Of a DNA stretch of 36,535 bases, positions 7,801 to 16,307 are shown piece by piece (position 1 is the stretch's first letter; every line of letters starts with the position of its first letter). The notes beneath the pieces were generated by a model. The model was not told the origin of the DNA. It saw nothing but the letters and a program-made list of their open reading frames with translations, and did not search any database. Made by a program: the position numbers and the translations under genes. Source of the stretch: a bacterium (GTDB taxonomy: Bacteria > Vulcanimicrobiota > Xenobia > Xenobiales > JADMJV01); contig JADMJV010000007.1 in the NCBI GenBank assembly GCA_018780265.1, forward strand, positions 18,784 through 55,318, read 5' to 3'.

Positions 7801-8760
7801 GTGTTACGAACTCGGCCCTGCCGGAGAAAGACTGAGCTAAGCAAGGCCCCCTTTCGGCCTTTGTCACCAAATATACGGATGTTCCCGGTGCGCACAGCTT
7901 TTGACAGACCGGGCTATCTTAAGCGGCGACCCCGAACTTCGGGATGCGGCCATCTGGCGCTAATACCGAGAAAGCTGGGAGGTATCCAAAGAGGCCCTGA
8001 GTGTGAGCAAGCCCGAATTTGGCTTCGCCAGCAAGATCGGGAGGCACTCTGCGGCCAGGTCAATCCGAACACCCACCCCAATTTGCTCCTGTCGATGCTG
8101 GACTTCTTAGACGCAAGCTTTGCCGAAGAAGTGCGGCCGCTGCTCCGGCACCCAGAGCTCAAGATCCGAGAAAGAGCCGCAGGTTGCCTGGCCGACTGGG
8201 AACAGCTCTCGAAGACCGAGCTAGTTGCGCTCAGCGAGACTTGTTATCGAATGAATGCGTTGCGCGGACTCGCCCGTACCCACCGAGATTCGGCTGTTGA
8301 AATTGCTGTCTCGAAATCGGCCTTCAAATTTTTGCTGGAGGTTGGTAGCCGCTGCGGACTTACCCGGGCTCGGGAACTGCTGCATCGCGGCAGCTCGTGT
8401 CGTGAAGTGATTGATTATCTGCAAGAATTCGGCGAGCCGGAAGAGGAAATGTTAGAAACCGCATTGACTTCAAACCGCTTTGCCGCGGCGCGTGCTTTAA
8501 TCCAACGAGGCAATTTGCAATACTGGGACGTCTTCCGGCTGGGATTGGAGAGCAGTGATTATGATGAGTGCGCTATCGAGCTGCTGGACTGGGGGACAAC
8601 GGAAGCCCTGGACACTCTGGTCCTGCGCGACCGCAACCCAGCAGCCATTCTGCACGAACTTTCCCATCATTCTCTGAGCGATCGCGTCCGCCAGATGATT
8701 CCGATCGCCTGGCGGCGCCTGCGGGAGGTGCGCGGAGGGACGCTCAATCGACCGGAGTGA
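7801..8760 (+). CDS. HEAT-repeat-like hypothetical protein, 5' end apparently damaged
   Basis: The frame is 319 residues if read from GTG 7801. From about residue 80 onward it is clearly protein-like: leucine/alanine-rich helix pairs such as LLRHPELKIRERAAGCLADW and FLLEVGSRCGL, resembling HEAT or ARM-type repeats. The first 80 residues are basic and poor in repeat character. In the +1 frame the same DNA encodes a repeat-like AILSGDPELRDAAIWR (7913-7960), a TAA, then WEVSKEALSVSKPEF, which fits the repeat pattern better. The gene therefore probably carries an upstream stop and a frameshift near 8030, or begins internally. GTG 7801 sits directly against its GGGAGGAG, an unusable spacing. Function unknown. 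Confidence 0.5.
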   Translation: MLRTRPCRRKTELSKAPFRPLSPNIRMFPVRTAFDRPGYLKRRPRTSGCGHLALIPRKLGGIQRGPECEQARIWLRQQDREALCGQVNPNTHPNLLLSMLDFLDASFAEEVRPLLRHPELKIRERAAGCLADWEQLSKTELVALSETCYRMNALRGLARTHRDSAVEIAVSKSAFKFLLEVGSRCGLTRARELLHRGSSCREVIDYLQEFGEPEEEMLETALTSNRFAAARALIQRGNLQYWDVFRLGLESSDYDECAIELLDWGTTEALDTLVLRDRNPAAILHELSHHSLSDRVRQMIPIAWRRLREVRGGTLNRPE

Positions 8761-8844
8761 TGCAATGGCCCCAGGCGGTCGCGTCTTCCACCGCTCCGCG
8801 CGGGTCCGGTAGCGCTGACTCACTTTCCCGCACGCACCACAACC

Positions 8845-8882
8845 CTGGAAAACGAAGAAACCCAGCATTTCTACTGGGTTTC
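8845..8882 (-). terminator. Terminator of the initiator tRNA gene
   Basis: A 9-bp stem GAAACCCAG/CTGGGTTTC (8857-8865 and 8874-8882) with an 8-base loop lies 4 bases past the tRNA 3' end. On the minus strand it is followed by the T-rich TTCGTTTTCC. Confidence 0.8.
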
Positions 8883-8886
8883 TATT

Positions 8887-8963
<77 letters not shown>

Positions 8964-8974
8964 ACGACTTCTGC

Positions 8975-9004
8975 AAGGTATCTCATGTGTGAAGCCTTTG
9001 TCAA
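8975..9004 (-). promoter_or_regulatory. Promoter of the initiator tRNA
   Basis: On the minus strand a perfect TTGACA (8999-9004), an 18-base spacer and TACCTT (8975-8980) place transcription start near the tRNA 5' end. Confidence 0.75.
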
Positions 9005-9032
9005 GCTTCTGGTCTAAAATTACTAAACTGGC

Positions 9033-9581
9033 TTAGCGAGCGGCCTGGTGACCGACCAGTTGACGCTGGGCGGCGGGGGCGGCCGAGGAAGCATCGGCCG
9101 GGGTGGCCAGCAAGCGTCCCACGCCCATACCGGCCAGCAGTAAGCCGCCACAGACCAGAATCATCAACAGCATCCGCAGGGCCAGGATGGCCGACTGGCG
9201 AACCACTTCAGCACCCGCCAGGGTGGTTTCGGCCGCCTTCTGAACGCCTTGCTGAACGGCGGCGCTGGCGCAATCGAGAGCTGCGCGCACCTGGCGCTCA
9301 CGGGCTTGACGGGCTTCAAAGGCGATTTGAGCCATCTGCTTCTCGCGCAGGATACGAATGGCTTCGTCTACCACATCGACGGCGGCCAGGGTAACTTCTA
9401 CCGGAGCGATTACGCTGGGGGTGGCCGCAGGAGCCTCCGCTACGGGAGCGGCGGCTTCGGAGATAGCTTCGGCCGTGTGGCCGGTCACCCAGCAGTGACG
9501 CTTGAGGCTGATTTCGTGGGCGAAGGTACGTCCGCAGCTGCAGAGAAATTCGGCTTTGGCTTCGGTCTTGACAGCGCTCAT
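9033..9581 (-). CDS. C2H2-like zinc-finger protein with C-terminal membrane anchor
   Basis: A 182-residue protein that I do not recognise as a named family. The N-terminus has a compact zinc-finger pattern: Cys14, Cys16, His29 and His35 in EFLCSCGRTFAHEISLKRH. An Ala/Pro/Val-rich linker (about 36-70) follows, then a long charged helix (about 70-130, with EKQMAQIAFEARQARERQ) that may form a coiled coil. One transmembrane segment (about 137-160, MLLMILVCGGLLLAGMGVG) precedes an Ala-rich tail. A strong GAGGAGGT lies just before ATG 9581. The neighbouring gene at 9740-10114 also pairs cysteine-rich zinc ligands with one membrane segment, which hints at a shared role at the membrane. Confidence 0.75.
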   Translation of the reverse strand: MSAVKTEAKAEFLCSCGRTFAHEISLKRHCWVTGHTAEAISEAAAPVAEAPAATPSVIAPVEVTLAAVDVVDEAIRILREKQMAQIAFEARQARERQVRAALDCASAAVQQGVQKAAETTLAGAEVVRQSAILALRMLLMILVCGGLLLAGMGVGRLLATPADASSAAPAAQRQLVGHQAAR

Positions 9582-9688
9582 TTCGGACTTACCTCCTCTC
9601 TCGTGTGACCTCTGAATTCAGAATACGCAATCGTACTGAAAAGAGTGTGAAAGAGAAGTTACCGGCGCGTCAGTTGGCTTGAAATAGA

Positions 9689-9714
9689 TACGCCCGGCTG
9701 GGGGGCCGGGCGTA
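9689..9714 (-). terminator. Terminator-like hairpin after the B-box-like gene
   Basis: A perfect 10-bp stem TACGCCCGGC/GCCGGGCGTA with a six-base loop lies 25 bases past the stop at 9740. On the minus strand TCTATTTC follows, a moderate T-rich tail. Confidence 0.7.
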
Positions 9715-9739
9715 CTGGACGGGGTGGGAGGGGCTTAGC

Positions 9740-10114
9740 TCAATGCCCGAAGGCCCCTTTGACGGCCTTCCACAGACCCTTGAAGCTTTTGGCCAGCCAG
9801 CCCTTCCAGGCGATGGGAAGATTCATGTAAACGAAGTAGAGGGCGGCGATCATCAAGAAGGTGAAGCACCAACCCAAGATGGTCCGCATCATCTGGGGTC
9901 CACGGGCGGCGGCGTCTTTGACTTTCATTTCGGCCACGCGCTGGTCTGACTGAAGGCGCTTTTCGTAGCATTCGTTGCCGCAGAACTTTCCAGACTCGGT
10001 CGCCAGTGTGCATTCTTCGCAAATCGGCTTCAGGCATGCCGAACAGCGGGTATCGGTGAGACGATCTTGATGCTTCAGACAATAACTGAGCCGCTGTTCA
10101 ACTTTACGTGCCAT
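9740..10114 (-). CDS. B-box-like zinc-binding protein with one membrane segment
   Basis: A 124-residue protein. Eight regularly spaced ligands (Cys12, His15, Cys24, Cys27, Cys32, Cys35, Cys45, Cys49) form a B-box or double zinc-ribbon pattern. A short charged stretch and one transmembrane helix (about 79-97, ILGWCFTFLMIAALYFVYM) follow, with a basic amphipathic tail (WKGWLAKSFKGLWKAVKG) that could lie on the membrane surface. Bacterial B-box-like heads of this kind are often coupled to membrane or rhomboid domains; function is unknown. Its ATG overlaps the stop of the upstream small gene in TGATG, so translation is probably coupled. Confidence 0.75.
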   Translation of the reverse strand: MARKVEQRLSYCLKHQDRLTDTRCSACLKPICEECTLATESGKFCGNECYEKRLQSDQRVAEMKVKDAAARGPQMMRTILGWCFTFLMIAALYFVYMNLPIAWKGWLAKSFKGLWKAVKGAFGH

Positions 10115-10344
10115 CAGGTAAGGTGACTCTCCGGTCCGGTGACTACATCCACCAGCCAGTCTTCGTGCCTGTCCTCGCCCTCATCAATCGGGCGACCCGT
10201 GTCCCGGGCCAGAATCACAAAGTAATGGTCGGGGGCCTCTTTGAGGTGAATCACCTGGTAACCTAATTTCCCCAAACGATTGAGGTCGTCCTTCAGGTCA
10301 TCTTGGGAGGCCTTGATTGTCTCGTACTGCCATAAATTTGCCAC
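10114..10344 (-). CDS. Small DUF4177-like protein
   Basis: A 76-residue soluble protein. The pattern WQYETI, then DLNRLGKLGYQVIHLKEAPDHYFVILARD resembles the DUF4177 type, a small alpha/beta domain with a LNxLGxxGWEVV core. The assignment rests on pattern only. It is translationally coupled to the zinc-binding membrane protein downstream (TGATG at 10112-10116). An AAAGGAAT ribosome site lies upstream of ATG 10344. The acidic middle (DEGEDRHEDW) is not part of the usual domain. Confidence 0.65.
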   Translation of the reverse strand: MANLWQYETIKASQDDLKDDLNRLGKLGYQVIHLKEAPDHYFVILARDTGRPIDEGEDRHEDWLVDVVTGPESHLT

Positions 10345-10375
10345 GGGTAGATTCCTTTCGCCTTGGTAGAACTTG

Positions 10376-11332
10376 CTAGGTGGTAATCAGCTTTAAACAG
10401 GTGACCGGAGGCAGCGCGGTGCGGATCTTGCCCCAGGTAGACCCGAGATCGCGGCTCAAAAAGATATCGCCGTGGTTGTTGGCCACCATAAAGCGGTCGT
10501 GAGTGATGGCCATGGCCGTGTAGCGCAAATTGGCCGCAAAAGGAAGTCCCTCACAGGCCTCCCAGCGCTGCCCGGCATTAGAACTGCGGTAGACCGTACC
10601 ACCGCCCTCGGCGGAATTGTGGGAACTGAGAAAGACCACATTGGGCTCCTCAGGATGAACGGCCAGCACTCCCGTGTTGAGATAAGCCAGGCCGTGATTG
10701 CGCTCCATCCATTCTTCGCCCAGATTCTCGGTCACATAAAAACCGATGGGGCTGCAGGCATAGAGACGGCCCGGCAGCAGGGCGTGACCTTGCAGGTCGG
10801 TCACTACCCGCCCCAGACCCTTACTGCGCTCCTGCCAGGTTTGTCCAACATCGCCGCTTAGGTAGAAGCCCCCGCTGAGCACGGCCGCGTAGACCACGTC
10901 CAGATCGTGGGGATGCAAATAAAGACGATGAAGTCGGCTGCGATAGGGCGCCTCGGGATAGCCCCACTTGTCCGAAGAGGGGTGCTTGCGCAAGGCCGGC
11001 AATTCCTGAAATTCCTTACCGCGGTCCAGACTGAGAAAAAGCGACGCGGGGGCGGTTCCGCACAAAATCACCTTGGGCTGCTTGGGATGAAAGACCATGC
11101 TATATATCCCGCGGCCACTTAGATCGTTGACAACCGGGTGCCAATCTTCCAGATTGGCGGTATAAGAAAGCCCGTTGGCGGCCGTTCCGGCCCATAATTG
11201 AGCGTCGGTAGTGGACTGCAGGCAATTGACGTGAAGGCCGGTCAGTCCCTGGCCGATCAATTTCCATTCGTCGGGGGTTTCGGCGAGTACAAAAGCACCT
11301 TTAGCGGTGCCGATAGCTAGGACGGCTGACAT
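10376..11332 (-). CDS. BNR/Asp-box beta-propeller protein (sortilin/Ycf48-like)
   Basis: A 318-residue protein made of repeated beta-propeller blades. Asp-box-like motifs occur several times: SLDRGKEF, SGDVGQTW, TENLGEEW, SSNAGQRW and SRDLGSTW. They match the BNR and photosystem stability factor-like glycosidase-fold group, which usually bind ligands or proteins; enzymatic activity cannot be claimed. I start at ATG 11332 (MSAVLAIGTAKGAF), because the stretch up to 11404 would overlap the divergent glpK start and is not protein-like. No signal peptide is visible. It is transcribed divergently from glpK across a 59-base gap. Confidence 0.8.
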   Translation of the reverse strand: MSAVLAIGTAKGAFVLAETPDEWKLIGQGLTGLHVNCLQSTTDAQLWAGTAANGLSYTANLEDWHPVVNDLSGRGIYSMVFHPKQPKVILCGTAPASLFLSLDRGKEFQELPALRKHPSSDKWGYPEAPYRSRLHRLYLHPHDLDVVYAAVLSGGFYLSGDVGQTWQERSKGLGRVVTDLQGHALLPGRLYACSPIGFYVTENLGEEWMERNHGLAYLNTGVLAVHPEEPNVVFLSSHNSAEGGGTVYRSSNAGQRWEACEGLPFAANLRYTAMAITHDRFMVANNHGDIFLSRDLGSTWGKIRTALPPVTCLKLITT

Positions 11333-11391
11333 GCTGGGCGGGGTTCCTCGCCTACCCAGGAAGCCCTGCCGCCAAGAGGGAACCGTCCGCC

Positions 11392-12858
11392 ATGAAAGAC
11401 GCACTTATCGCCATTGATCAGGGCACCACCGGAACCACCGTGCTGGTGCTTGACCGCCAATTACGACTGTTGGGTCGCAGCTACCGCGAGATTCCGCAAC
11501 ACTACCCACAGCCCGGCTGGGTCAGCCACGACCCCGAATCAATCTGGAGCAGCGTGCTGGACGGCTGCCGCGAAGCCCTGGAAAACGCCAACAGGGAGGC
11601 CTCTCAGGTGGCCGGCATCGGCCTCACCAATCAGCGCGAGACCAGTCTTTTTTGGGAACGCAGCAGCGGCCGCCCCCTGGGTCCTGCCATCGTGTGGCAG
11701 TGTCGACGCAGCGCAGAGATTGCGGAGCGTTGGCGCAACGAAAACGGAGACGATATCTATCAACGCACCGGACTGGTGGCCGATGCCTATTTCTCGGCCA
11801 GCAAAATTGCCTGGTGGCTGGAAAATCATCCCGAGCACCGTGAGGCCGCCCGCAATGGTGAAATCGCTTTCGGAACCGTGGACTGTTTCCTGTTGCAGCG
11901 CCTGTGCGGGGTGCACCGCATGGAGATCTCCAATGCCAGCCGCACCATGCTCTTCAATTTAAAGGGCCACTGGGATGAGACTCTGCTGGATCGCTTTGGC
12001 ATCCCGGCGGCCATCTTGCCCGAGGTGGTCGAAAGCGTGGGCCACCTGGGCACGGTCAAGGCCGAGTGGTTGGGCTGCGAGATTCCCGTGATGGGAATCG
12101 CCGGCGATCAACAGGCCGCTCTCTTTGGGCAGGCCTGTTTTCAGCCAGGTGAAGGCAAAAACACCTACGGAACCGGCTGCTTTCTCATGATGCAGTGCGG
12201 CGACCGCCCGGTTCTGTCCAAGCACAAATTGCTCAGCACTATCGCCTGGAAGATCGGCGGCAAGATCAGCTATGGGCTGGAAGGCAGCGTTTTCTCGGCC
12301 GGTTCGGCCGTGCAGTGGCTGCGCGACGGACTGGGACTGTTGATGAAAGCCTCGGAGAGCGAAGAAATGGCCCGCCAGGTGGAGTCTAGCGAAGGGGTCG
12401 TCTTTGTGCCCGCCTTCACGGGCCTGGGCGCCCCTTACTGGGACAGTCAGGCTCGGGGGGCCCTGTTTGGAGTAACCCGCGGTAGTGGCCGGGCCCATGT
12501 GGTGCGAGCGGTGCTGGAATCGGTGGCTTTCCAGGTGCGCGACGTTGTCGAGGCCATGGCCTCCGATCTGGGCAGCCGTCCCGTTCGCCTGAAAGTGGAT
12601 GGAGGCATGAGCGCCAACAACTGGCTGATGCAGTTCCAGGCCGACCAACTGGGCGTAACCGTGGAAAGACCGAAAGTGGTCGAGTCGACGGCCTTTGGGG
12701 CGGCCGCGCTAGCGGCCCTGGGCCTGGGCTGGCTGAGCCGGCCCGAGGAACTATTGAGCCTGCGCGAGGTGGACCGCGAGTTCGCCCCTCAGACTTGCGA
12801 CCCGGCCGGCTATGCCCTCTGGAAGCGAGCCGTGGAGCGGAGTCTGGCCTGGCTCTAA
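11392..12858 (+). CDS. glpK: Glycerol kinase
   Basis: A 488-residue FGGY-family kinase that phosphorylates glycerol to sn-glycerol 3-phosphate with ATP. Marks are AIDQGTTGTTVLVLD at the N-terminus, the glycerol-binding region GLTNQRET and VWQCRR, the GIAGDQQAALFGQ block, YGTGCFLMM, VPAFTGLGAPYWD and KVDGGMSANNWLMQ. Length is normal for GlpK. AGAGGGAA precedes ATG 11392. No glycerol transporter or GlpD is next to it. The product could feed the phospholipid synthesis that continues through cdsA in the cluster further downstream. Confidence 0.96.
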   Translation: MKDALIAIDQGTTGTTVLVLDRQLRLLGRSYREIPQHYPQPGWVSHDPESIWSSVLDGCREALENANREASQVAGIGLTNQRETSLFWERSSGRPLGPAIVWQCRRSAEIAERWRNENGDDIYQRTGLVADAYFSASKIAWWLENHPEHREAARNGEIAFGTVDCFLLQRLCGVHRMEISNASRTMLFNLKGHWDETLLDRFGIPAAILPEVVESVGHLGTVKAEWLGCEIPVMGIAGDQQAALFGQACFQPGEGKNTYGTGCFLMMQCGDRPVLSKHKLLSTIAWKIGGKISYGLEGSVFSAGSAVQWLRDGLGLLMKASESEEMARQVESSEGVVFVPAFTGLGAPYWDSQARGALFGVTRGSGRAHVVRAVLESVAFQVRDVVEAMASDLGSRPVRLKVDGGMSANNWLMQFQADQLGVTVERPKVVESTAFGAAALAALGLGWLSRPEELLSLREVDREFAPQTCDPAGYALWKRAVERSLAWL

Positions 12859-12900
12859 GGCTTTCAGCTTTTCTTGAGGCCCTCGGGCCATGCTCAAGAC

Positions 12901-13977
12901 ATGCAAATATCGAACCAGACGCTTGTCCAGTCGCGCCCCCTCAATTCTGCCGAAGGCCAACTGGCCGGGTCCTTGATTCGCTCCAGTCGGCTCCAGGATG
13001 GCTACGTAGGCCAATTGCAGACCGACATCACGGCCTTTCCGACCCCCTGGCTGCAGCGCTTCCAAGACGAGCACCTGGCGGTGGCCGTGCTTAAGGATGA
13101 TCAGACGTTGGCCGATACCCCGATTTTGCACACCCTGGAAGACTCCGAGATCGACGAAATCGTCACCAAAGGACGCCCCCTGGTGGAAAAGGCCGTGGCC
13201 GAAATATTTGGACCTTTGCGCGGCCAGGCCGACGAAGATTATCAAAAGTATGGGGCGGCGCCCGACCTGCAGACCAGACTGCACGAAATTTCCAATCAAG
13301 AACTGGGGTTCACCGTGGCCATCGGTCGTGACCCTCAACATCTGGAATATCTGGCCGAAACACTGGGCTTTGACCCCAAACTTGATCCGGACGGCTTTGC
13401 GCGTTGGAGCCAGGCCTTTCTGGATATCAATCAAGGATTGCTCGAACACACGGGGGAGCAGGTGCGCCCGCGTGACGGAATCTACGTGGTTCCCTACGTA
13501 AATTATCGAGGCAAAAACGTGCGTGCCATGACCCTGCCCAGCTATCAGGCCATCACCGGGCTGGATTTTCAACAGAATTTGGGAGCCAACTACCCGGAAA
13601 ACCGGCTGGTGATTTTGCACGACAGCGTGGTTCCCAATCCCAGTCCACGCTCTGGCAAGCACCGGGTCGTGTTGCATGAACTCGGTCACGCCGTCGACTG
13701 GATCTGCAAAGAACTGCCCCAAACCCGTGAAACTCACGAAAAGAAAGTGGAAGAACTGTTCCAATTGGCCCGTAAACGCGAGGCTCAGGGGCAGACGCCC
13801 TTTCTTACCGACCGGGCTCGCGACAGTTCCGGCGAGATGATGGCCGAGGCGGTAGAAGCCTATCTGACCAGACCGGAGCCGGACAGTTTCTACAAGCCCG
13901 AGAACTTCCGCGAGAACCTCAGCGAGAAGTTTCCAGAGCTTTATAACTACGTGGACTATCTGATCAACTTGGAGTGA
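12901..13977 (+). CDS. ATLF-like (anthrax lethal factor-type) zinc metalloprotease domain protein
   Basis: A 358-residue protein. The zinc site is HELGHAVD at residues 259-266 with His259, Glu260 and His263. A likely third ligand is Glu316 in the GEMMAEAVEAY helix, which also carries Tyr321. This arrangement, HExxH then about 50 residues later E-x-x-AEA-x-x-x-Y, resembles the ATLF/M34 group that includes anthrax lethal factor. The upstream part (residues 1-240) is mixed helix and strand without recognised domains. There is no signal peptide; the N-terminus (MQISNQTLVQSRPLNS) is polar. I chose ATG 12901 over TTG 12874, though no strong ribosome site supports either. Substrate and secretion route are unknown. 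Confidence 0.75.
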   Translation: MQISNQTLVQSRPLNSAEGQLAGSLIRSSRLQDGYVGQLQTDITAFPTPWLQRFQDEHLAVAVLKDDQTLADTPILHTLEDSEIDEIVTKGRPLVEKAVAEIFGPLRGQADEDYQKYGAAPDLQTRLHEISNQELGFTVAIGRDPQHLEYLAETLGFDPKLDPDGFARWSQAFLDINQGLLEHTGEQVRPRDGIYVVPYVNYRGKNVRAMTLPSYQAITGLDFQQNLGANYPENRLVILHDSVVPNPSPRSGKHRVVLHELGHAVDWICKELPQTRETHEKKVEELFQLARKREAQGQTPFLTDRARDSSGEMMAEAVEAYLTRPEPDSFYKPENFRENLSEKFPELYNYVDYLINLE

Positions 13978-14054
13978 GGGAGGAATGGGCCTCAAGCGCT
14001 AAGAAACCCCGGCCACTTGCCGCATCCGCGCGGCTAACCCACATATCGGAGTAA

Positions 14055-14822
<768 letters not shown>

Positions 14823-14826
14823 ACCT

Positions 14827-15378
14827 ATGCTCGAGGAGAGCTTTTTTAAAGAAACCGAAGAAAAAATGAAAAAGAGCGTGGACTCGATGCTGCGCGATTT
14901 CTCCAATGTTCGCACGGGTCGAGCCACTCCAGGCATGATCGAGAAATTGCCGGTGGAGGCTTATGGGTCGGAAATGCCTCTCAACGGCGTGGCCAACATT
15001 TCCGTGCCAGAAGCGCGCACCCTGGTGATTCAACCCTATGACCGCACCCAGATCGGGGCTATCGAACGAGCCATTCACAAGTCTGACCTGGGTGTCAGTC
15101 CACAAAACGACGGCCAGGTGATCCGTCTGATCTTCCCGCCTCTGACCAAAGACCGCCGCAAAGACCTGGCCAAAGGCGTGCGCACCCGGGCCGAAGAAGC
15201 CAAAGTGGCCCTGCGAGGAGTGCGCCGGGATGCTCTGGAAAAACTGAAGGGCATCAAGGACCTGCGCGAGGACGATCTGAAGAAAGCCCAGGACCGGCTT
15301 CAGAAGCTGACCGACAAAGTCGCCACCGACATCGCCGTGCATACCGATTCAAAAGAAAAGGAGATCATGGAGATCTAG
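14827..15378 (+). CDS. frr: Ribosome recycling factor
   Basis: A 183-residue ribosome recycling factor, which with EF-G splits post-termination ribosomes. The family blocks are NVRTGRATPGMIEKLPVEAYG, a PLNGVANISVPEARTL block, IVQPYDRTQ-type sequence and NDGQVIRL, ending in a long helical domain with RKDLAKGVRTRAEEAKVALR. Length is standard. It is placed between pyrH and a 72-residue gene whose TTG start follows the frr stop directly. Confidence 0.97.
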   Translation: MLEESFFKETEEKMKKSVDSMLRDFSNVRTGRATPGMIEKLPVEAYGSEMPLNGVANISVPEARTLVIQPYDRTQIGAIERAIHKSDLGVSPQNDGQVIRLIFPPLTKDRRKDLAKGVRTRAEEAKVALRGVRRDALEKLKGIKDLREDDLKKAQDRLQKLTDKVATDIAVHTDSKEKEIMEI

Positions 15379-15597
15379 TTGACCCCCGGAGAAGAATGGC
15401 TCGGCTGGGAATTTGTGGAGGCCTTGGCAGAAGCCAGGCCTTTTCGCGTTTTCCTCACCTGTCCGCCCTACCCGTGCCTGGGCAAGGGGCGACTGCTGGT
15501 GGTGGGCCAGCGCCAGGAGAGCCAGGGCCTGTGTTTGCTGGTAACCTATACCGAGTTTGAACGAATTGCAAAGGAAGCCCGCCTTGAGCGAAAGTGA
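15379..15597 (+). CDS. Small hypothetical protein between frr and uppS
   Basis: A 72-residue protein that I do not recognise. It starts with TTG 15379 immediately after the frr stop; a GGAG lies 7 bases upstream inside the end of frr. It ends 14 bases inside uppS. The sequence is mixed strand and helix (GWEFVEALAEARPFRVFL, GRLLVVGQRQ, GLCLLVTYTEF) with two cysteines and no membrane segment. The tight packing on both sides in a strongly conserved operon argues that it is a real gene. It may be a lineage-specific addition. Confidence 0.65.
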   Translation: MTPGEEWLGWEFVEALAEARPFRVFLTCPPYPCLGKGRLLVVGQRQESQGLCLLVTYTEFERIAKEARLERK

Positions 15598-16306
15598 ACT
15601 GCTCCGCCAACTGGATTTGACTCGCCTGCCTCGTCACCTGGCTGTGATTATGGATGGCAACCGGCGTTGGGCCCAGGAGCGTCATCTGCCCGCCGTTTTT
15701 GGACACCGAGCCGGAGTCAAAGCCTTTCGGCTGGTCATGGAGACATGCCGGGAATTTGGCATACCGTGTTTGACTGCCTATGCCTTTTCGGTGGAAAACT
15801 GGCGCCGTTCCGAGACGGAAGTGCGAGTTTTGATGCAGCTTTTCGAGCAATACACTCGGGCTGAACGCGACAAAATGGTGCGCACCGGCATCTGTTTTCG
15901 CACCATCGGCCGCCTCGACGAATTGCCCGAGTCGGTGCGTCGTGAGTTTGTGGAAACCGCCGCCGCCACCGCCCAGAATCGCTCGATGACCCTCAATCTG
16001 GCCGTCAACTATGGTGGTCGTGACGAGATTGTGCGGGCCGCCCAGCGCCTTTTGCGCCAGGGCTGCAAACCCGAGGAACTCACCGAGGAGAGCTTCGCCA
16101 GGCATCTGGATACCGGTGATCAATCCGATCCGGACCTGATGATTCGCACCAGTGGCGAGGTCCGCATCAGTAACTTCTTGCTCTGGCAAACCGCCTACAC
16201 CGAGCTTTACTTTACACCGCTCTACTGGCCGCAGATTTCGCGACGTGTGCTGCTGGAAGCTTTTTTAGAATTTCAGCGGCGCAATCGCCGCTATGGGGGT
16301 GGATAG
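15584..16306 (+). CDS. uppS: Isoprenyl transferase (undecaprenyl diphosphate synthase)
   Basis: A 240-residue cis-prenyltransferase that condenses isopentenyl diphosphates to the long-chain carrier lipid for cell-wall precursors. The catalytic block is HLAVIMDGNRRWAQER with Asp24, then GHRAGVKAFR, YAFSVENWRRS and the diphosphate-binding C-terminal RTSGEVRISNFLLWQ. I start at TTG 15584 (MSESELLRQL). AAAGGAAG lies 6 bases upstream, and the longer start at TTG 15557 lacks a ribosome site. It overlaps the preceding small gene by 14 bases and is followed at once by cdsA. Confidence 0.95.
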   Translation: MSESELLRQLDLTRLPRHLAVIMDGNRRWAQERHLPAVFGHRAGVKAFRLVMETCREFGIPCLTAYAFSVENWRRSETEVRVLMQLFEQYTRAERDKMVRTGICFRTIGRLDELPESVRREFVETAAATAQNRSMTLNLAVNYGGRDEIVRAAQRLLRQGCKPEELTEESFARHLDTGDQSDPDLMIRTSGEVRISNFLLWQTAYTELYFTPLYWPQISRRVLLEAFLEFQRRNRRYGGG

Positions 16307-16307
16307 C

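Noticed and set aside
7556..7870. 104-codon minus-strand frame after tsf
   Set aside because: It runs into the tsf terminator arm, has no ribosome site and a translation without domain character.
12751..13995. A 414-codon minus-strand open frame
   Set aside because: It is antisense to the end of glpK and the ATLF protease, both with clear motifs; its own translation is His/Gln/Gly-rich and featureless.
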